In this document: piece by piece, positions 23,519-34,475 of the stretch
Numbering within the stretch: the first letter of the stretch is position 1
How the letters are laid out: every line of letters begins with the position of its first letter
NCBI GenBank assembly: GCA_964612185.1
Contig: CAZTCR010000014.1
Span: 1 to 62,146, forward strand
Direction: 5' to 3'
DNA length: 62,146 bases
Source: UBA1447 sp964612185
Lineage (GTDB): Bacteria; Bacillota; Clostridia; Oscillospirales; Acutalibacteraceae
Made by a program: the position numbers and the translations under genes
The notes under the pieces: model-generated
Database searches by the model: none
Seen by the model: only the letters and a program-made list of their open reading frames with translations
What the model was told of the DNA's origin: nothing

Positions 23519-24989
23519 ATTTGACCGTCACATTGGCAAACACCCGGTCAAAACAGGCAAGGGCTTCGTCAATCATTTCTTCCGTATACGCGGCGCTGGT
23601 GTACAGCCGGCTGCCCGCCAGGGTGACAAGTCCTTCCGCCATATACGCGGCGCCCATGTGCTCCATTTCCTTTTTGCGCTCGGAGGTCGCCTTGAGTACT
23701 TTGACGATGGTCCACGGCTTTTTCCAGTTAATGGCGAAGTGCATGGTGCCCACGGTTTCAAGGTGGCAGATGGAACCCTGGTTAAAGGCGACGAAGGGGA
23801 GGTTGTGCTTTTTGATGAGTTCTTGGAGCCCGGCTGTGAGGCGGTCGCCCATGAGTCCCGCCTTTTGGCAGGCGTTTTGGCTTTCCATCTCGCAGAGCAT
23901 GTGGTAGCCGGCCACGCAGCTGACGGGCGTGGCGGCCATGGTGCCCCCGACCAGGGCCTTTTTGTGTTTGCCGCCCCCGGCGATGCCGGCCGCGAGGTAC
24001 TTCATATATTCCTTTTTGCCGCCGATGCCGCCCGCACCCGGGTAACCCCCCGCGACGACTTTGCCGAATATGGTTAAATCCGGCGTGACCCCGAAGTAGC
24101 CCTGCGCGCCGCCCATGCCGATGCGGAAGGCCGTGACCACCTCGTCAAAAATCAGCAGCGCGCCGTATTTACGGCAGAGCGCTTCGACACCCTTGTTGAA
24201 GTTGAAGTCCAGCGGCCGCGTGCCGCTTTCCGGCCCGACGGGTTCAATGAACACCGCGGCGGTGCCCCCGCGCAACTTGTTCGCGCGCAGTTTGCGCTCG
24301 AGGTCTTTTAAATCGTTGGGGAAAAACTCCTGCGTATGCTTGAAAATGTAAAGGGGGACGCCGCTGGCTTGGGTCCATTTGGAGCCGGGGATGCGGATGC
24401 CGTAAGCGAGTTGGTCGCTCCAGCCGTGGTAAGCGCCGCCCATTTTGATGATGTTTTTCTTTTTGGTGGCAAGCCGGGCGATGCGGATGGCCGCCATGCA
24501 GCCCTCCGTCCCCGAGCCGAGCATACGGAACATTTCAACACTCTTGATGCACTCGTGAATTTTTTGCGCGAGTTTGTACTCGTATTCATGGAACAGCCCC
24601 GTGGAAGGGCCGCAGGTGTTGAGCAGTTCGATGACTTTTTCCCGCACTTCCGGCGGATTGCTGCCCAGCACGGTCGGCCCGCCGGCCTGGATAAAATCAA
24701 AATACCGGTTGCCGTCGATGTCGTACAGATATCCGCCCTCGGCTTTGGTGAACACGAGCGGGAAGGGATAGTTAAACGCCAAATTGTGCTGTACGCCCCC
24801 GGGGATGAGTTCGGCCGCTTTGCCGATCATCTCCTTGGATTTAACGCATTTTTTGGCATAGTAGTCTTCCTCATACTGTTTGAGCGCCTCGGGGCTGACG
24901 GAATAAATCGGTTTTTTGATGAGTTCATCGAGTTCCGCGGTGATTTTTGCCGCGTCGTGGTATTCCTTGATGGCGTATTTGCTTTCCAT
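23514..24989 (-). CDS. Class III pyridoxal-phosphate aminotransferase (glutamate-1-semialdehyde aminomutase-like)
   Basis: 491 residues. The fold type I core is clear: GSGTEGCMAAIRIAR (cofactor phosphate loop), GGAYHGWSDQ, LIFDEVVTAFR (Asp to the pyridine nitrogen) and TIFGKVVAGGYP with the Schiff-base lysine. An N-terminal extension of about 60 residues precedes it. The best match in character is the HemL/aspartate-aminotransferase-family group, but no other haem genes are near, so a role in amino-sugar or amino-alcohol metabolism together with the downstream two-domain aldolase is more likely. ATG 24989 has GGAG 6 bases upstream behind a GCCGCC hairpin. smc ends 60 bases before it on the same strand. 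Confidence 0.85.
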   Translation of the reverse strand: MESKYAIKEYHDAAKITAELDELIKKPIYSVSPEALKQYEEDYYAKKCVKSKEMIGKAAELIPGGVQHNLAFNYPFPLVFTKAEGGYLYDIDGNRYFDFIQAGGPTVLGSNPPEVREKVIELLNTCGPSTGLFHEYEYKLAQKIHECIKSVEMFRMLGSGTEGCMAAIRIARLATKKKNIIKMGGAYHGWSDQLAYGIRIPGSKWTQASGVPLYIFKHTQEFFPNDLKDLERKLRANKLRGGTAAVFIEPVGPESGTRPLDFNFNKGVEALCRKYGALLIFDEVVTAFRIGMGGAQGYFGVTPDLTIFGKVVAGGYPGAGGIGGKKEYMKYLAAGIAGGGKHKKALVGGTMAATPVSCVAGYHMLCEMESQNACQKAGLMGDRLTAGLQELIKKHNLPFVAFNQGSICHLETVGTMHFAINWKKPWTIVKVLKATSERKKEMEHMGAAYMAEGLVTLAGSRLYTSAAYTEEMIDEALACFDRVFANVTVKS

Positions 24990-25004
24990 AGGTCACTCCG
25001 TTCC

Positions 25005-25022
25005 GCCGCCAAAGAGGGCGGC
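25005..25022 (-). promoter_or_regulatory. Hairpin leader immediately before the aminotransferase ribosome site
   Basis: GCCGCC (25005-25010) and GGCGGC (25017-25022), loop AAAGAG on the plus strand (AAAGGA in the aldolase copy). The flanks towards the GGAG are also shared. The two leaders look like copies of one element. Confidence 0.55.
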
Positions 25023-25049
25023 GCCAGTTTATTATAACCGCGCCAAGTG

Positions 25050-28000
25050 TCAGGCGATGCCGAGCTTTTTCGCCATCTCCGCGGTTTTCAGTTCAAGCAG
25101 TTTGGAAACGCCGTCTTCCTGCATGGTCACCCCGTACAGCACATCCGCTTCTTCCATGGTGCCGCGCCGGTGGGTGATGAGGATGAACTGCGTGTTTTTG
25201 GTCATGCGGCGGACATATTTCGCGAACAGGTCCACATTGTTTTCGTCCAGCGCCGCTTCCACTTCGTCAAAGATGCAGAAGGGGGAGGGGGTGACTTTGA
25301 GGATGGAAAACAGCAGGGCGATGGCGGAGAGCCCCTTTTCCCCGCCGGAGAGCAGGTCGATGTTCTGGATGTTTTTGCCGGGAGGCTGCACCTTGATGTC
25401 GATGTTGCACTCCAGTACATCCAGCTGATTTTCCAGCACCAGTTCCGCTTTGCCGCCTTTGAACAGCTCCTGGAAGGTTTCGCCGAAATGGCGGTTGATT
25501 TTGTTGAATTCCTCCCGGAACCGCTCCGCCATTTTGACGGTCAGTTCCGCGATGAGTTTGTTGAGCTCGTCCCGGGACTGTTCGATGTCTTTTATTTGTA
25601 TGCCGAGGAACTCATAGCGTTCGGATACTTCCTTGTATTCTTCCACCGCGCCCACATTCACGCTGCCGAGCGCCCGGATTTTGTTGCGGATTTCATTGAG
25701 GGTCCGCTGCGCTTTGGCGGGTTCCTCAATGAGGATGTTCAGTTCTTCCGCTTCCCGGCGGGTGAGCTGGTATTCGTCATACAGTTTATTCTGCGACTCG
25801 TCAAGTTCCCGCTCCAGGGCTGCTTTGCGTTCCTCCAGCCGGGCGAGTTCGCCGCCGAGTTTTTCTTTTTCCTCATTCTTGGCGCGTTCCTGCGCGCGCA
25901 GGGCGGAATTTTTGGCCTCCAGCTCGCTCCTGCCCGCCACGAGCGTGTTCACCTGTTCTTTGGACCGGCTGCTCTGTTCCCGCAGGGCGGCTGCTTGTGT
26001 TTGCATGGCGGCTATTTTCGCTTTGAGGTCGATGCTGCTTTTGGCAATCAAACTGATTTCCGCGTTGAGTTCCCCGAGCCGGTCTCCGTGTGAGGCTTTG
26101 CGGCGCTGCAGGAGGGCGACGGCCTCTTCTTTGGCCTGCATATCTTTTTGGGCGGCGAGGATTTCCATGTTTATTTTTGCTTCCGCTTCGGCCAATTCTT
26201 CGCGGCGGGAATCGAGCGCTTCGCGCTCCCGCACAAGGGCGTCCGTTTCCTGCTGCAGGGCATCAATTTGTTTGTCCAGCGCCGCGATTTCGTTTTGCGC
26301 CGCTTCAAGGGCAGCCGCGAGCAGATCCAGGCGTTTGAACGCCGCCTTTTTTTCGTTTTCCAGTTCCGTGACGGCAGTGGCGGCCGTTTCCATGCGGCCT
26401 TCCAGGAGCTTAAACTCACTTTCCTTCCGGATGGTATCCTCCTGCGCTCTGGTTAAATCCGCCTGCGCGCCGTCAAGTTCCGCTTCCGCGGCAGACAGTT
26501 CGGTGACAATGCCCTTGTAGTCCGCCTGCATCGCGTCATACTTTTTCTGCAGGGTGTCCACGGTGCTCCGGAGCTGTTCAATTTCGTTCGAGCGGCTTAA
26601 AATGCCCGCGTTTTGCCCGCGGGAGCCGCCGGTCATGGAACCGCCGGCGTTGATCACCTGGCCGTCAAGGGTGACGATACGGATGCGGTAATCATACTTT
26701 TTCGCCATGGCAATCGCGTTGTCCATGTTGTCCACAACGGCGGTGCGGGCTAACAGAGATTTCATAATCTCCGTATACTTGCTGTCAAAGGTCAACAGCC
26801 GGTGCGCCAGGTCTACAAAACCCGCGCAATTCTCCAGCCCTTTTTCGCTGAGTTCTTTTGAACGGATGGCGCTGATAGGCAGAAAAGTGGCGCGGCCTTC
26901 CCGGCTTTCTTTGAGGTAATTGATGGCGCGCTTGGCGTCATTTTCGTTGTCGGTCACGATGTTTTGCACTGCGGCGCCCAGCGCCGTTTCAACCGCGACG
27001 GCGTACGCGTCGCTCACGGATACGAGTTGGGACACCGTGCCGTGGATGCCGCGCAGGGTTCCCCGTTTCGCTTCGCGCATGACGGCCTTCACGCTGCCGG
27101 CGTACCCTTCCATATTCTTTTCCAAATCGTCGAGCATTTTAACACGCGCGCTTTTCTGGTGGATGTCGAGATTCAGGCTGTCGAGTTCCTTTTTGAACTT
27201 TTCGGCCTTTTCATGGCGCGCCTGCACGCGCATATTGTACCCGGTGACGGCGTTTAAGAGGCCTTTCACCGTTTCCCGGCACTCAGCGAGTTCCCCGGCG
27301 CAGACGCTTTTGGCGGCTTCGAGTTCTTTGAGCGAGTCCGCGCGGGACAAGAGCACTTCGTCAATCGCCGCGATGCGCGCGCCGACTTCCTCTTTGGAGG
27401 AACGGTCGGTGGATGCTTCGATTCTTTTGCCGGACGCTTTGGCGGACAGTTCGGCTGTTTGATGCGAAAGCGCCGCCGTTTTTTCGGCAAACGCCCTGTT
27501 TTCCTGCTTGACGCCGCTGATATGCTGCGCGGCGTTATCGAGTTCCAGGCGCTTGAGACGGATGACTTCAATCAAGCTGTCAATTTCATTGACGGCGTCT
27601 TGAATCTGGCTGTCCAAATGCAGCTCCGTGTCCGCGGCCTGCTCCATGTCCCGCGTGATGCGTTCAATGGACTGGTTGTTGTGCTCGATGGTGTTTTTTT
27701 CAACGGCAATCTGCCCGTCGATTTGCACGGCTTCCTCCTCGAGGTTGGCCGCGCCCTGGCGGATTTGTTCGATTTGCAGCGTGATTTCCTGCCCGCCGGC
27801 GATGACCGCTTCCATCTCCGCCTCGATGGATTCAAGGTCTTTTTGAACGGTCTCGTATTGCCCGGCGGCGACGGCAAGCCGGTCCTCCTGCTCCTTGAGA
27901 CCGATTTTTGATTTTTCAATACTTTTCAGCCAAAGCCCGATTTCCAGTTCCTTTTTTTCCGCGGAGAGGGTGAGGAACTTTTGCGCTTTTTCGCTCTGGA

Positions 28001-28619
28001 TTTTTAGCGGGCCTACTCTGCTTTCGAGTTCGCTGTAAATATCGCGCAGGCGCACCAGGTTTTCTTCCGCCTGTGTCAGGCGCCGGGTGGCGTCGGTGCG
28101 CCGGTAACGGTAGTGGGAGATGCCCGCGGCTTCCTCCAGCATTTCGCGGCGCTGCCCGGAGCGGGGCGAAATCAGGTCGGCAATGCGCCCCTGGCTCACA
28201 AGCGAGTAGCCGTCCCGCCCGAGGCCCGTGTCCATAAACAGTTCGTAAATATCTTTGAGCCGGACACTGTCCCCGTTGAGCAGGTACTCGCTCTCGCCCG
28301 AGCGGTAGTACCGGCGGGTGACGGCAACTTCGTCCTTGTCGCAATTGAGGGTTTTGTCCGTATTGTCCAGGCGCAGGGTGACCTCGGCAAAACCGACCGC
28401 TTTGCGCACGGTCGTACCGCCGAAAATGACATCCTCCATTTTCGCGCCGCGCAGGTTCCGTGTGGACTGTTCGCCCAGCACCCAGCGCACGGCGTCGGAA
28501 ATATTGCTTTTGCCGCTGCCGTTTGGCCCGACAACGGCGGTAATCCCTTTCCCGAACGCCAGCACGGTTTTGTCGGGGAAGGATTTGAAGCCTTGCATCT
28601 CAAGCGCTTTTAATATCAT
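25050..28619 (-). CDS. smc: Chromosome segregation protein SMC
   Basis: 1189 residues, the usual SMC length. It starts with the head: MILKALEMQGFKSFPDKT and Walker A GPNGSGKSN near residue 32. A long coiled coil follows, then the hinge (about 510-650, with GGSMTGGSRG at its end), a second coiled coil, and the C-terminal head with signature LLSGGEKGLSAIALLF near 1093 and Walker B FCIFDEVEAALDE. It forms a homodimeric ring with ScpA/ScpB that loops and segregates the chromosome. AGGAAC precedes the ATG. rnc lies just upstream as in most Bacillota, but ftsY does not follow; an aminotransferase gene does. Confidence 0.98.
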   Translation of the reverse strand: MILKALEMQGFKSFPDKTVLAFGKGITAVVGPNGSGKSNISDAVRWVLGEQSTRNLRGAKMEDVIFGGTTVRKAVGFAEVTLRLDNTDKTLNCDKDEVAVTRRYYRSGESEYLLNGDSVRLKDIYELFMDTGLGRDGYSLVSQGRIADLISPRSGQRREMLEEAAGISHYRYRRTDATRRLTQAEENLVRLRDIYSELESRVGPLKIQSEKAQKFLTLSAEKKELEIGLWLKSIEKSKIGLKEQEDRLAVAAGQYETVQKDLESIEAEMEAVIAGGQEITLQIEQIRQGAANLEEEAVQIDGQIAVEKNTIEHNNQSIERITRDMEQAADTELHLDSQIQDAVNEIDSLIEVIRLKRLELDNAAQHISGVKQENRAFAEKTAALSHQTAELSAKASGKRIEASTDRSSKEEVGARIAAIDEVLLSRADSLKELEAAKSVCAGELAECRETVKGLLNAVTGYNMRVQARHEKAEKFKKELDSLNLDIHQKSARVKMLDDLEKNMEGYAGSVKAVMREAKRGTLRGIHGTVSQLVSVSDAYAVAVETALGAAVQNIVTDNENDAKRAINYLKESREGRATFLPISAIRSKELSEKGLENCAGFVDLAHRLLTFDSKYTEIMKSLLARTAVVDNMDNAIAMAKKYDYRIRIVTLDGQVINAGGSMTGGSRGQNAGILSRSNEIEQLRSTVDTLQKKYDAMQADYKGIVTELSAAEAELDGAQADLTRAQEDTIRKESEFKLLEGRMETAATAVTELENEKKAAFKRLDLLAAALEAAQNEIAALDKQIDALQQETDALVREREALDSRREELAEAEAKINMEILAAQKDMQAKEEAVALLQRRKASHGDRLGELNAEISLIAKSSIDLKAKIAAMQTQAAALREQSSRSKEQVNTLVAGRSELEAKNSALRAQERAKNEEKEKLGGELARLEERKAALERELDESQNKLYDEYQLTRREAEELNILIEEPAKAQRTLNEIRNKIRALGSVNVGAVEEYKEVSERYEFLGIQIKDIEQSRDELNKLIAELTVKMAERFREEFNKINRHFGETFQELFKGGKAELVLENQLDVLECNIDIKVQPPGKNIQNIDLLSGGEKGLSAIALLFSILKVTPSPFCIFDEVEAALDENNVDLFAKYVRRMTKNTQFILITHRRGTMEEADVLYGVTMQEDGVSKLLELKTAEMAKKLGIA

Positions 28620-28678
28620 GCTTTCAGTTCCTATTCTTTTATGCGTATTGTTGAGGAGGGTTCCGCATGGCGGCAGGG

Positions 28679-29356
28679 TTAGAGCCCCATTAACGCCAGG
28701 GCTTCCTGGGCGGCTTCCTGCTCAGCGAGTTTTTTGCTTTTGCCCCTGCCGGTGCCGATGACATTGCTGTTGAGGTGCACCTCGACGGTGAAACTCTTGT
28801 TGTGGTCCGGCCCGTCTTCCGCCTTGAGCACATACTCAACGCTTTCTTCCGGGTTTTTCTGGATGACTTCCTGCAGGGTGGTTTTGTAATCCTTGAACGA
28901 ACCGGCTTTTTTGGCCGCGGTCTTAATGAACCGCAACGCAAAACGCTTGGCTTCCCCGATGCCGCCGTCGAGATAAATCCCCGCGAGCAGAGCTTCGAAG
29001 GCGTCCGCGAGAATGGACGGCCGCTCATGCCCGCCGGTTACGGTTTCGCCCCGGCCCAGGAAAAGGGCGTCGCCCAGGCCGATTTCTTTCGCAAAAGCGC
29101 AAAGGGATTTTTCGCACACGGTGGCCGCCCTGAGTTTGGTCAGCTCCCCCTCGGGCAAATGGGCAAAATTCAAATAAAAGTGCTCCGCCGCGATAAAGCC
29201 AAGCACGGAATCCCCCAAAAACTCCAGCCGTTCATTGCTCGCGCCGCCGTTTTGCCGCTCATTGACATAAGAGGAGTGGGAAAGGGCTTTGACAAGCAGG
29301 GCTTCGTTTTTGAAGCTGTAATCGATTTTATGCTGAAAATCTTTTAAATCCGTCAG
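28679..29356 (-). CDS. rnc: Ribonuclease III
   Basis: An endonuclease for double-stranded RNA that matures rRNA and some mRNAs. The catalytic domain has the signature NERLEFLGDSVLG with its metal-binding Glu and Asp, and a further ADAFEALLAGIYLDGG. The last 70 residues are a double-stranded RNA-binding domain (YVLKAEDGPDHNKSF, GKSKKLAEQEAAQEAL). The start is the odd point. No ATG or GTG fits. GGAGG at 29369-29365 is 8 bases before a CTG at 29356, giving LTDLKDFQHKI at the position where family members normally begin. A TTG at 29395, 13 codons longer, lacks a ribosome site. It sits between the ACP-like gene and smc, on the same strand. Confidence 0.95.
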   Translation of the reverse strand: MTDLKDFQHKIDYSFKNEALLVKALSHSSYVNERQNGGASNERLEFLGDSVLGFIAAEHFYLNFAHLPEGELTKLRAATVCEKSLCAFAKEIGLGDALFLGRGETVTGGHERPSILADAFEALLAGIYLDGGIGEAKRFALRFIKTAAKKAGSFKDYKTTLQEVIQKNPEESVEYVLKAEDGPDHNKSFTVEVHLNSNVIGTGRGKSKKLAEQEAAQEALALMGL

Positions 29357-29397
29357 TTGGAACACCTCCGGGGGTTGATGCGGCGCGGCCGGCAAAA

Positions 29398-29640
29398 TCA
29401 GTCGATATCCGACAGGCTCACGGCCGTTTCGACAATACCGACCAGGTCGGCAATATCGTTGAGCCGGAGCACTTCATCCTCGTGCAGTTTGATTTCAAAT
29501 TCGCCTTCGACCGCGAGGACCAGTTCCCGGATATCTTCTTCGTCCGCGCCGAGGGATTCGAAAGTGGTGTCTTCGTTTATATCATCCTCTTCCAGCAGAA
29601 ACTGGGTGGAAACGAAACTGATTACTTTTTCAAGAACCAT
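29398..29640 (-). CDS. Acyl carrier protein homologue lacking the phosphopantetheine serine
   Basis: 80 residues, right size, acidic, and in the classic acpP place between plsX and rnc. The helix II motif, LGADSLDxVEL in ordinary ACPs, reads LGADEEDIREL here, with GAC GAA GAA GAT as the codons, so the Ser that carries 4'-phosphopantetheine is Glu. No other serine stands in that loop. The rest of the fold is preserved (FESLGADE, VEGEFEI, LNDIADLVGIVE). GGAGGTTAATTT before the ATG shows it is translated. It cannot carry acyl chains in the standard way. Possible roles are a structural or regulatory partner of PlsX or FabH, or a relic. A functional acpP must lie elsewhere. Confidence 0.8.
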   Translation of the reverse strand: MVLEKVISFVSTQFLLEEDDINEDTTFESLGADEEDIRELVLAVEGEFEIKLHEDEVLRLNDIADLVGIVETAVSLSDID

Positions 29641-29703
29641 AAATTAACCTCCGATTTTAGTAGATGATAGGGATAGAAATTAATTAAATATACGAATCCG
29701 GAT

Positions 29704-30714
29704 TTATTCGTTTTGTTGTGATGAGGGGTCCGGGGTGATGTTGTCTGTTATGGCCATGACCACTTCCTGTTCGGTGATAATTTTTGCCTGCCTGACGGCG
29801 TTTTTTATCGCTTTCGCGTCCGAGGAGCCGTGCGCTTTGATGACGACGCCGTTGATGCCCAAAAGCGGCGCGCCCCCGAACTCGGTATAGTCCATTTTTT
29901 TCTTAAACTCTGTCAGCCCGCCTTTGACCATCAGGGCGGACAGCATGGTCAGCGGATTCTTTTTATAAATGGCTTTGAGGTTGGTCATGATGGCGCCGGC
30001 GACCCCTTCGTACATTTTGAGGATGATATTGCCGGTAAAACCGTCCGCCACAACCACTTCGCAGCAGCCGTGCGGGATATCCCTGGCTTCGATATTGCCG
30101 ATGAAATTGTAGGGGCCCTGTTTCATCAAGTCAAATGCTTCAATTTGTAATTTGCCGCCTTTCCCTTCCTCCGTGCCGATGTTGGCAAGCCCGATGCGGG
30201 GGGCGTCAAAACCCATGACCTTTTGCATATAGATATCGCCCATCACCGCGAATTGGTGCAGGTACTCCGCTGTGCAGTCCGCGTTCGCGCCCATGTCGAT
30301 GAGCATGACGGGACCGGTGTTGGCGGGCATAACGGCGGCGATGGCCGCCCTTTTGATACCGCGGATGCGTTTGACGATAAAGGTCGCGCCCATCACCAGC
30401 GCTGCCGTGGAACCGGCGCTGACAAACGCGTCGCCTTGCCCCGCGGCAAGGGCTTTGAGCCCGACAGCCATGGATGTATTGCTTCTTGATTTTAAAATAT
30501 CCGCCGCGTGGTCGGTCATGAGCATGATATCCGGCGCGTGAAGGATTTGCATACCGGTCAGGTCGATTTGATTGTCCGCGGCGCATTTTTGAATCTCGTC
30601 TTCGCGCCCGGTCAGCAGGATTTCCACACCGGTTTCCCGCACCGCGAGCGCGCAGCCGCGCAAGATTTCCAGCGGCGCGTGGTCCCCGCCGAAGGCGTCC
30701 ACGATGATACGCAT
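29704..30714 (-). CDS. plsX: Phosphate acyltransferase PlsX
   Basis: 336 residues from the ATG at 30714, which has GGGATGA upstream. PlsX makes acyl-phosphate from acyl-ACP for phosphatidic acid synthesis in Gram-positive bacteria. The N-terminal MRIIVDAFGGDHAPLE, the SAGSTAALVMGA segment, ANTGPVMLIDMGANADC and GFTGNIILKMYEG are typical. It is a peripheral membrane enzyme. The next gene downstream is an ACP-like protein without the serine, so PlsX must use an acyl donor encoded elsewhere. The C-terminal tail (TPDPSSQQNE) is polar and short. Confidence 0.96.
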   Translation of the reverse strand: MRIIVDAFGGDHAPLEILRGCALAVRETGVEILLTGREDEIQKCAADNQIDLTGMQILHAPDIMLMTDHAADILKSRSNTSMAVGLKALAAGQGDAFVSAGSTAALVMGATFIVKRIRGIKRAAIAAVMPANTGPVMLIDMGANADCTAEYLHQFAVMGDIYMQKVMGFDAPRIGLANIGTEEGKGGKLQIEAFDLMKQGPYNFIGNIEARDIPHGCCEVVVADGFTGNIILKMYEGVAGAIMTNLKAIYKKNPLTMLSALMVKGGLTEFKKKMDYTEFGGAPLLGINGVVIKAHGSSDAKAIKNAVRQAKIITEQEVVMAITDNITPDPSSQQNE

Positions 30715-30764
30715 GTAGAAAATCATCCCTTTCCGAACAGCTTGAAGCGTTGCGATTACAGGGG

Positions 30765-30792
30765 TCTAAAGTCTAAAGTCTGAAGTCTGAAG
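30765..30792. repeat. Heptamer array, four units (TCTAAAG, TCTGAAG), providing the trmFO stop
   Basis: TCT starts at 30765, 30772, 30779 and 30786, exactly 7 apart. The leftward trmFO gene reads into it, and its last codons (QTSDFRL) and TAG come from the array. Rightward, TAA or TGA occurs in every frame. Confidence 0.8.
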
Positions 30793-32075
30793 CTTGACTG
30801 CTTCAATCCCCCGCTGTGCCAGGGCTTCATACCGCTGCTTTTTATCTCTTATCTGCGTATCAAGCGGCGGCAGGATACCGAAGTTCGCGCCCATGGGCTG
30901 AAAATCTTTGACGCACGGCGCGCTGATGTAATTTGCCAAAGCGCCGAGCATGCTTTCCGCAGGTAAAATGAGGGGCTCAAGCCCGTTAACAAACCGGGCG
31001 GCGTTGATCCCCGCTAAAATACCGGAAGCGGCGGATTCCATGTATCCCTCCACACCGGTGAGCTGCCCGGCAAAGAAGAGCCCGGGTCTGGCCTTAAACG
31101 CAAAGCCGGCGTCCAGCAGCCGGGGCGAATTGATGAAGGTGTTGCGGTGCATGACCCCGTAACGCGCGTATTCCGCGTTTTTCAGGGCGGGAATCATGCC
31201 GAAAACTCTTTTTTGCTCGCCGAATTTCAGATTGGTTTGAAAACCAACCAGGTTGAAAAGCCGCCCCGCGGCATCTTCGCGCCGCAGCTGCAAAACAGCC
31301 CAGGGACGGTGCCCCGTTTTCGGGTCCCGCAGCCCCACGGGGCGCAGCGGACCGAAACGGATGGTGTCGAGCCCCCTCGCAGCCATGACCTCAACGGGCA
31401 TACAGCCCTCGTAAAAATCCTTTTTTCTGTCGAATGCGTGAAGTTCCGCGCTTTCGGCATGGATTAGTTCACGGTAAAACGCCTCGTATTCTTCCTTGTT
31501 CATGGGGCAGTTGATGTAGTCATCCTCACCGCCCCGGTCATAGCGGGACTGGCTGAAGGCAAAATCGCGGTCAATACTTTCGGCTGTGACGATGGGCGCC
31601 GCCGCGTCAAAAAAACTCAGCTGCCCGCCGCATAGCGCGGAGATGCTCTCTGCAAGCGCGTCGGAGGCCAGCGGCCCCGCGGCAACGATGACCGTGCCGT
31701 GCGCCGGGATTTCTGTTACTTCACGCCGTTCAAGCGTGATGAGCGGTTCGTTTTCGACTTTTTCCGTTATCAGGCGGGCAAACGCTTCCCGGTCCACCGC
31801 CAACGCGCCGCCGGCAGGGACGCTGCACGCTTTTGCCGTTTCCACACAGACAGAACCCAGCAGCGCCATTTCCGCCTTGAGCATACCGGACGCCGAGGTG
31901 ATCCGTGTCGCTTTAAACGAGTTGGAACAGACCGGTTCCGCCAGCAGCGGCGAGGTATGGGCGGGGGAAAACTTTTGCGGCTTCATTTCCGCCAGGCGGA
32001 CAGGGACGCCGGCTTTTGCCAGCCGGAAAGCCGCTTCAACGCCCGCAAAACCGCCGCCGATGACCAAAACTCCGC

Positions 32076-32079
<4 letters not shown>
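30766..32079 (-). CDS. trmFO: Methylenetetrahydrofolate-tRNA (uracil-5-)-methyltransferase TrmFO
   Basis: 437 residues. It makes ribothymidine-54 in tRNA using methylenetetrahydrofolate and FAD, typical of Bacillota. The N-terminal Rossmann motif GGGFAGVEAA binds FAD. Further family marks are EMKPQKFSPAHTS, SNSFKA, GCMPVEVMA and GLFFAGQLTGVEGYMESAASG. The start ATG overlaps the topA stop by four bases (ATGA), so translation is coupled. The C-terminus reads into a heptamer repeat that supplies the last residues and the stop. The protein is complete in all conserved parts. Confidence 0.97.
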
Positions 32080-34283
<2,204 letters not shown>

Positions 34284-34314
34284 TTTGTGCTCCTAACTTT
34301 AAGTAGTGGCCATA

Positions 34315-34391
34315 GCGCAGCAGGCTGCGCATTTTAAAATTCAACTGCCGGCGTACAGGATGCCGGCACCGCCGGGCGGGGGTTGAATTTT
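34315..34391. repeat. Uninterrupted copy of the GCGCAG-stem plus 56-bp three-way-junction repeat
   Basis: GCGCAG/CTGCGC (34315-34330), then directly the 56-bp element: outer arms AAAATTCAAC (34336-34345) and GTTGAATTTT (34382-34391), inner stems TGCCGGC/GCCGGCA (34346-34368) and CCGC/GCGG. It differs from the copy at 20006 by only about two bases and lacks the 179-bp insert found there. It lies in the leader of topA. Confidence 0.75.
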
Positions 34392-34440
34392 GCAAGCGGT
34401 TGTCGGGTGTTCATGCGATGTTCGCCCGAAAAGCGATTTA

Positions 34441-34475
34441 TCTAACATCTAATATCTAACATCTAATATCTAAAT
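34441..34475. repeat. Heptamer array, five TCTAA units, providing the dprA stop
   Basis: TCTAA starts at 34441, 34448, 34455, 34462 and 34469, period 7. TAA appears in all three rightward frames and TAG in all three leftward frames. The dprA stop codon (34470-34472) is the first leftward TAG of the array. Confidence 0.85.

Noticed and set aside
25202..28613. Several long opposite-strand frames within smc
   Set aside because: GC-rich third positions of smc create open antisense frames. The protein in the smc frame is full length with all motifs; the antisense ones are Arg/Ser/Phe-rich and lack features.
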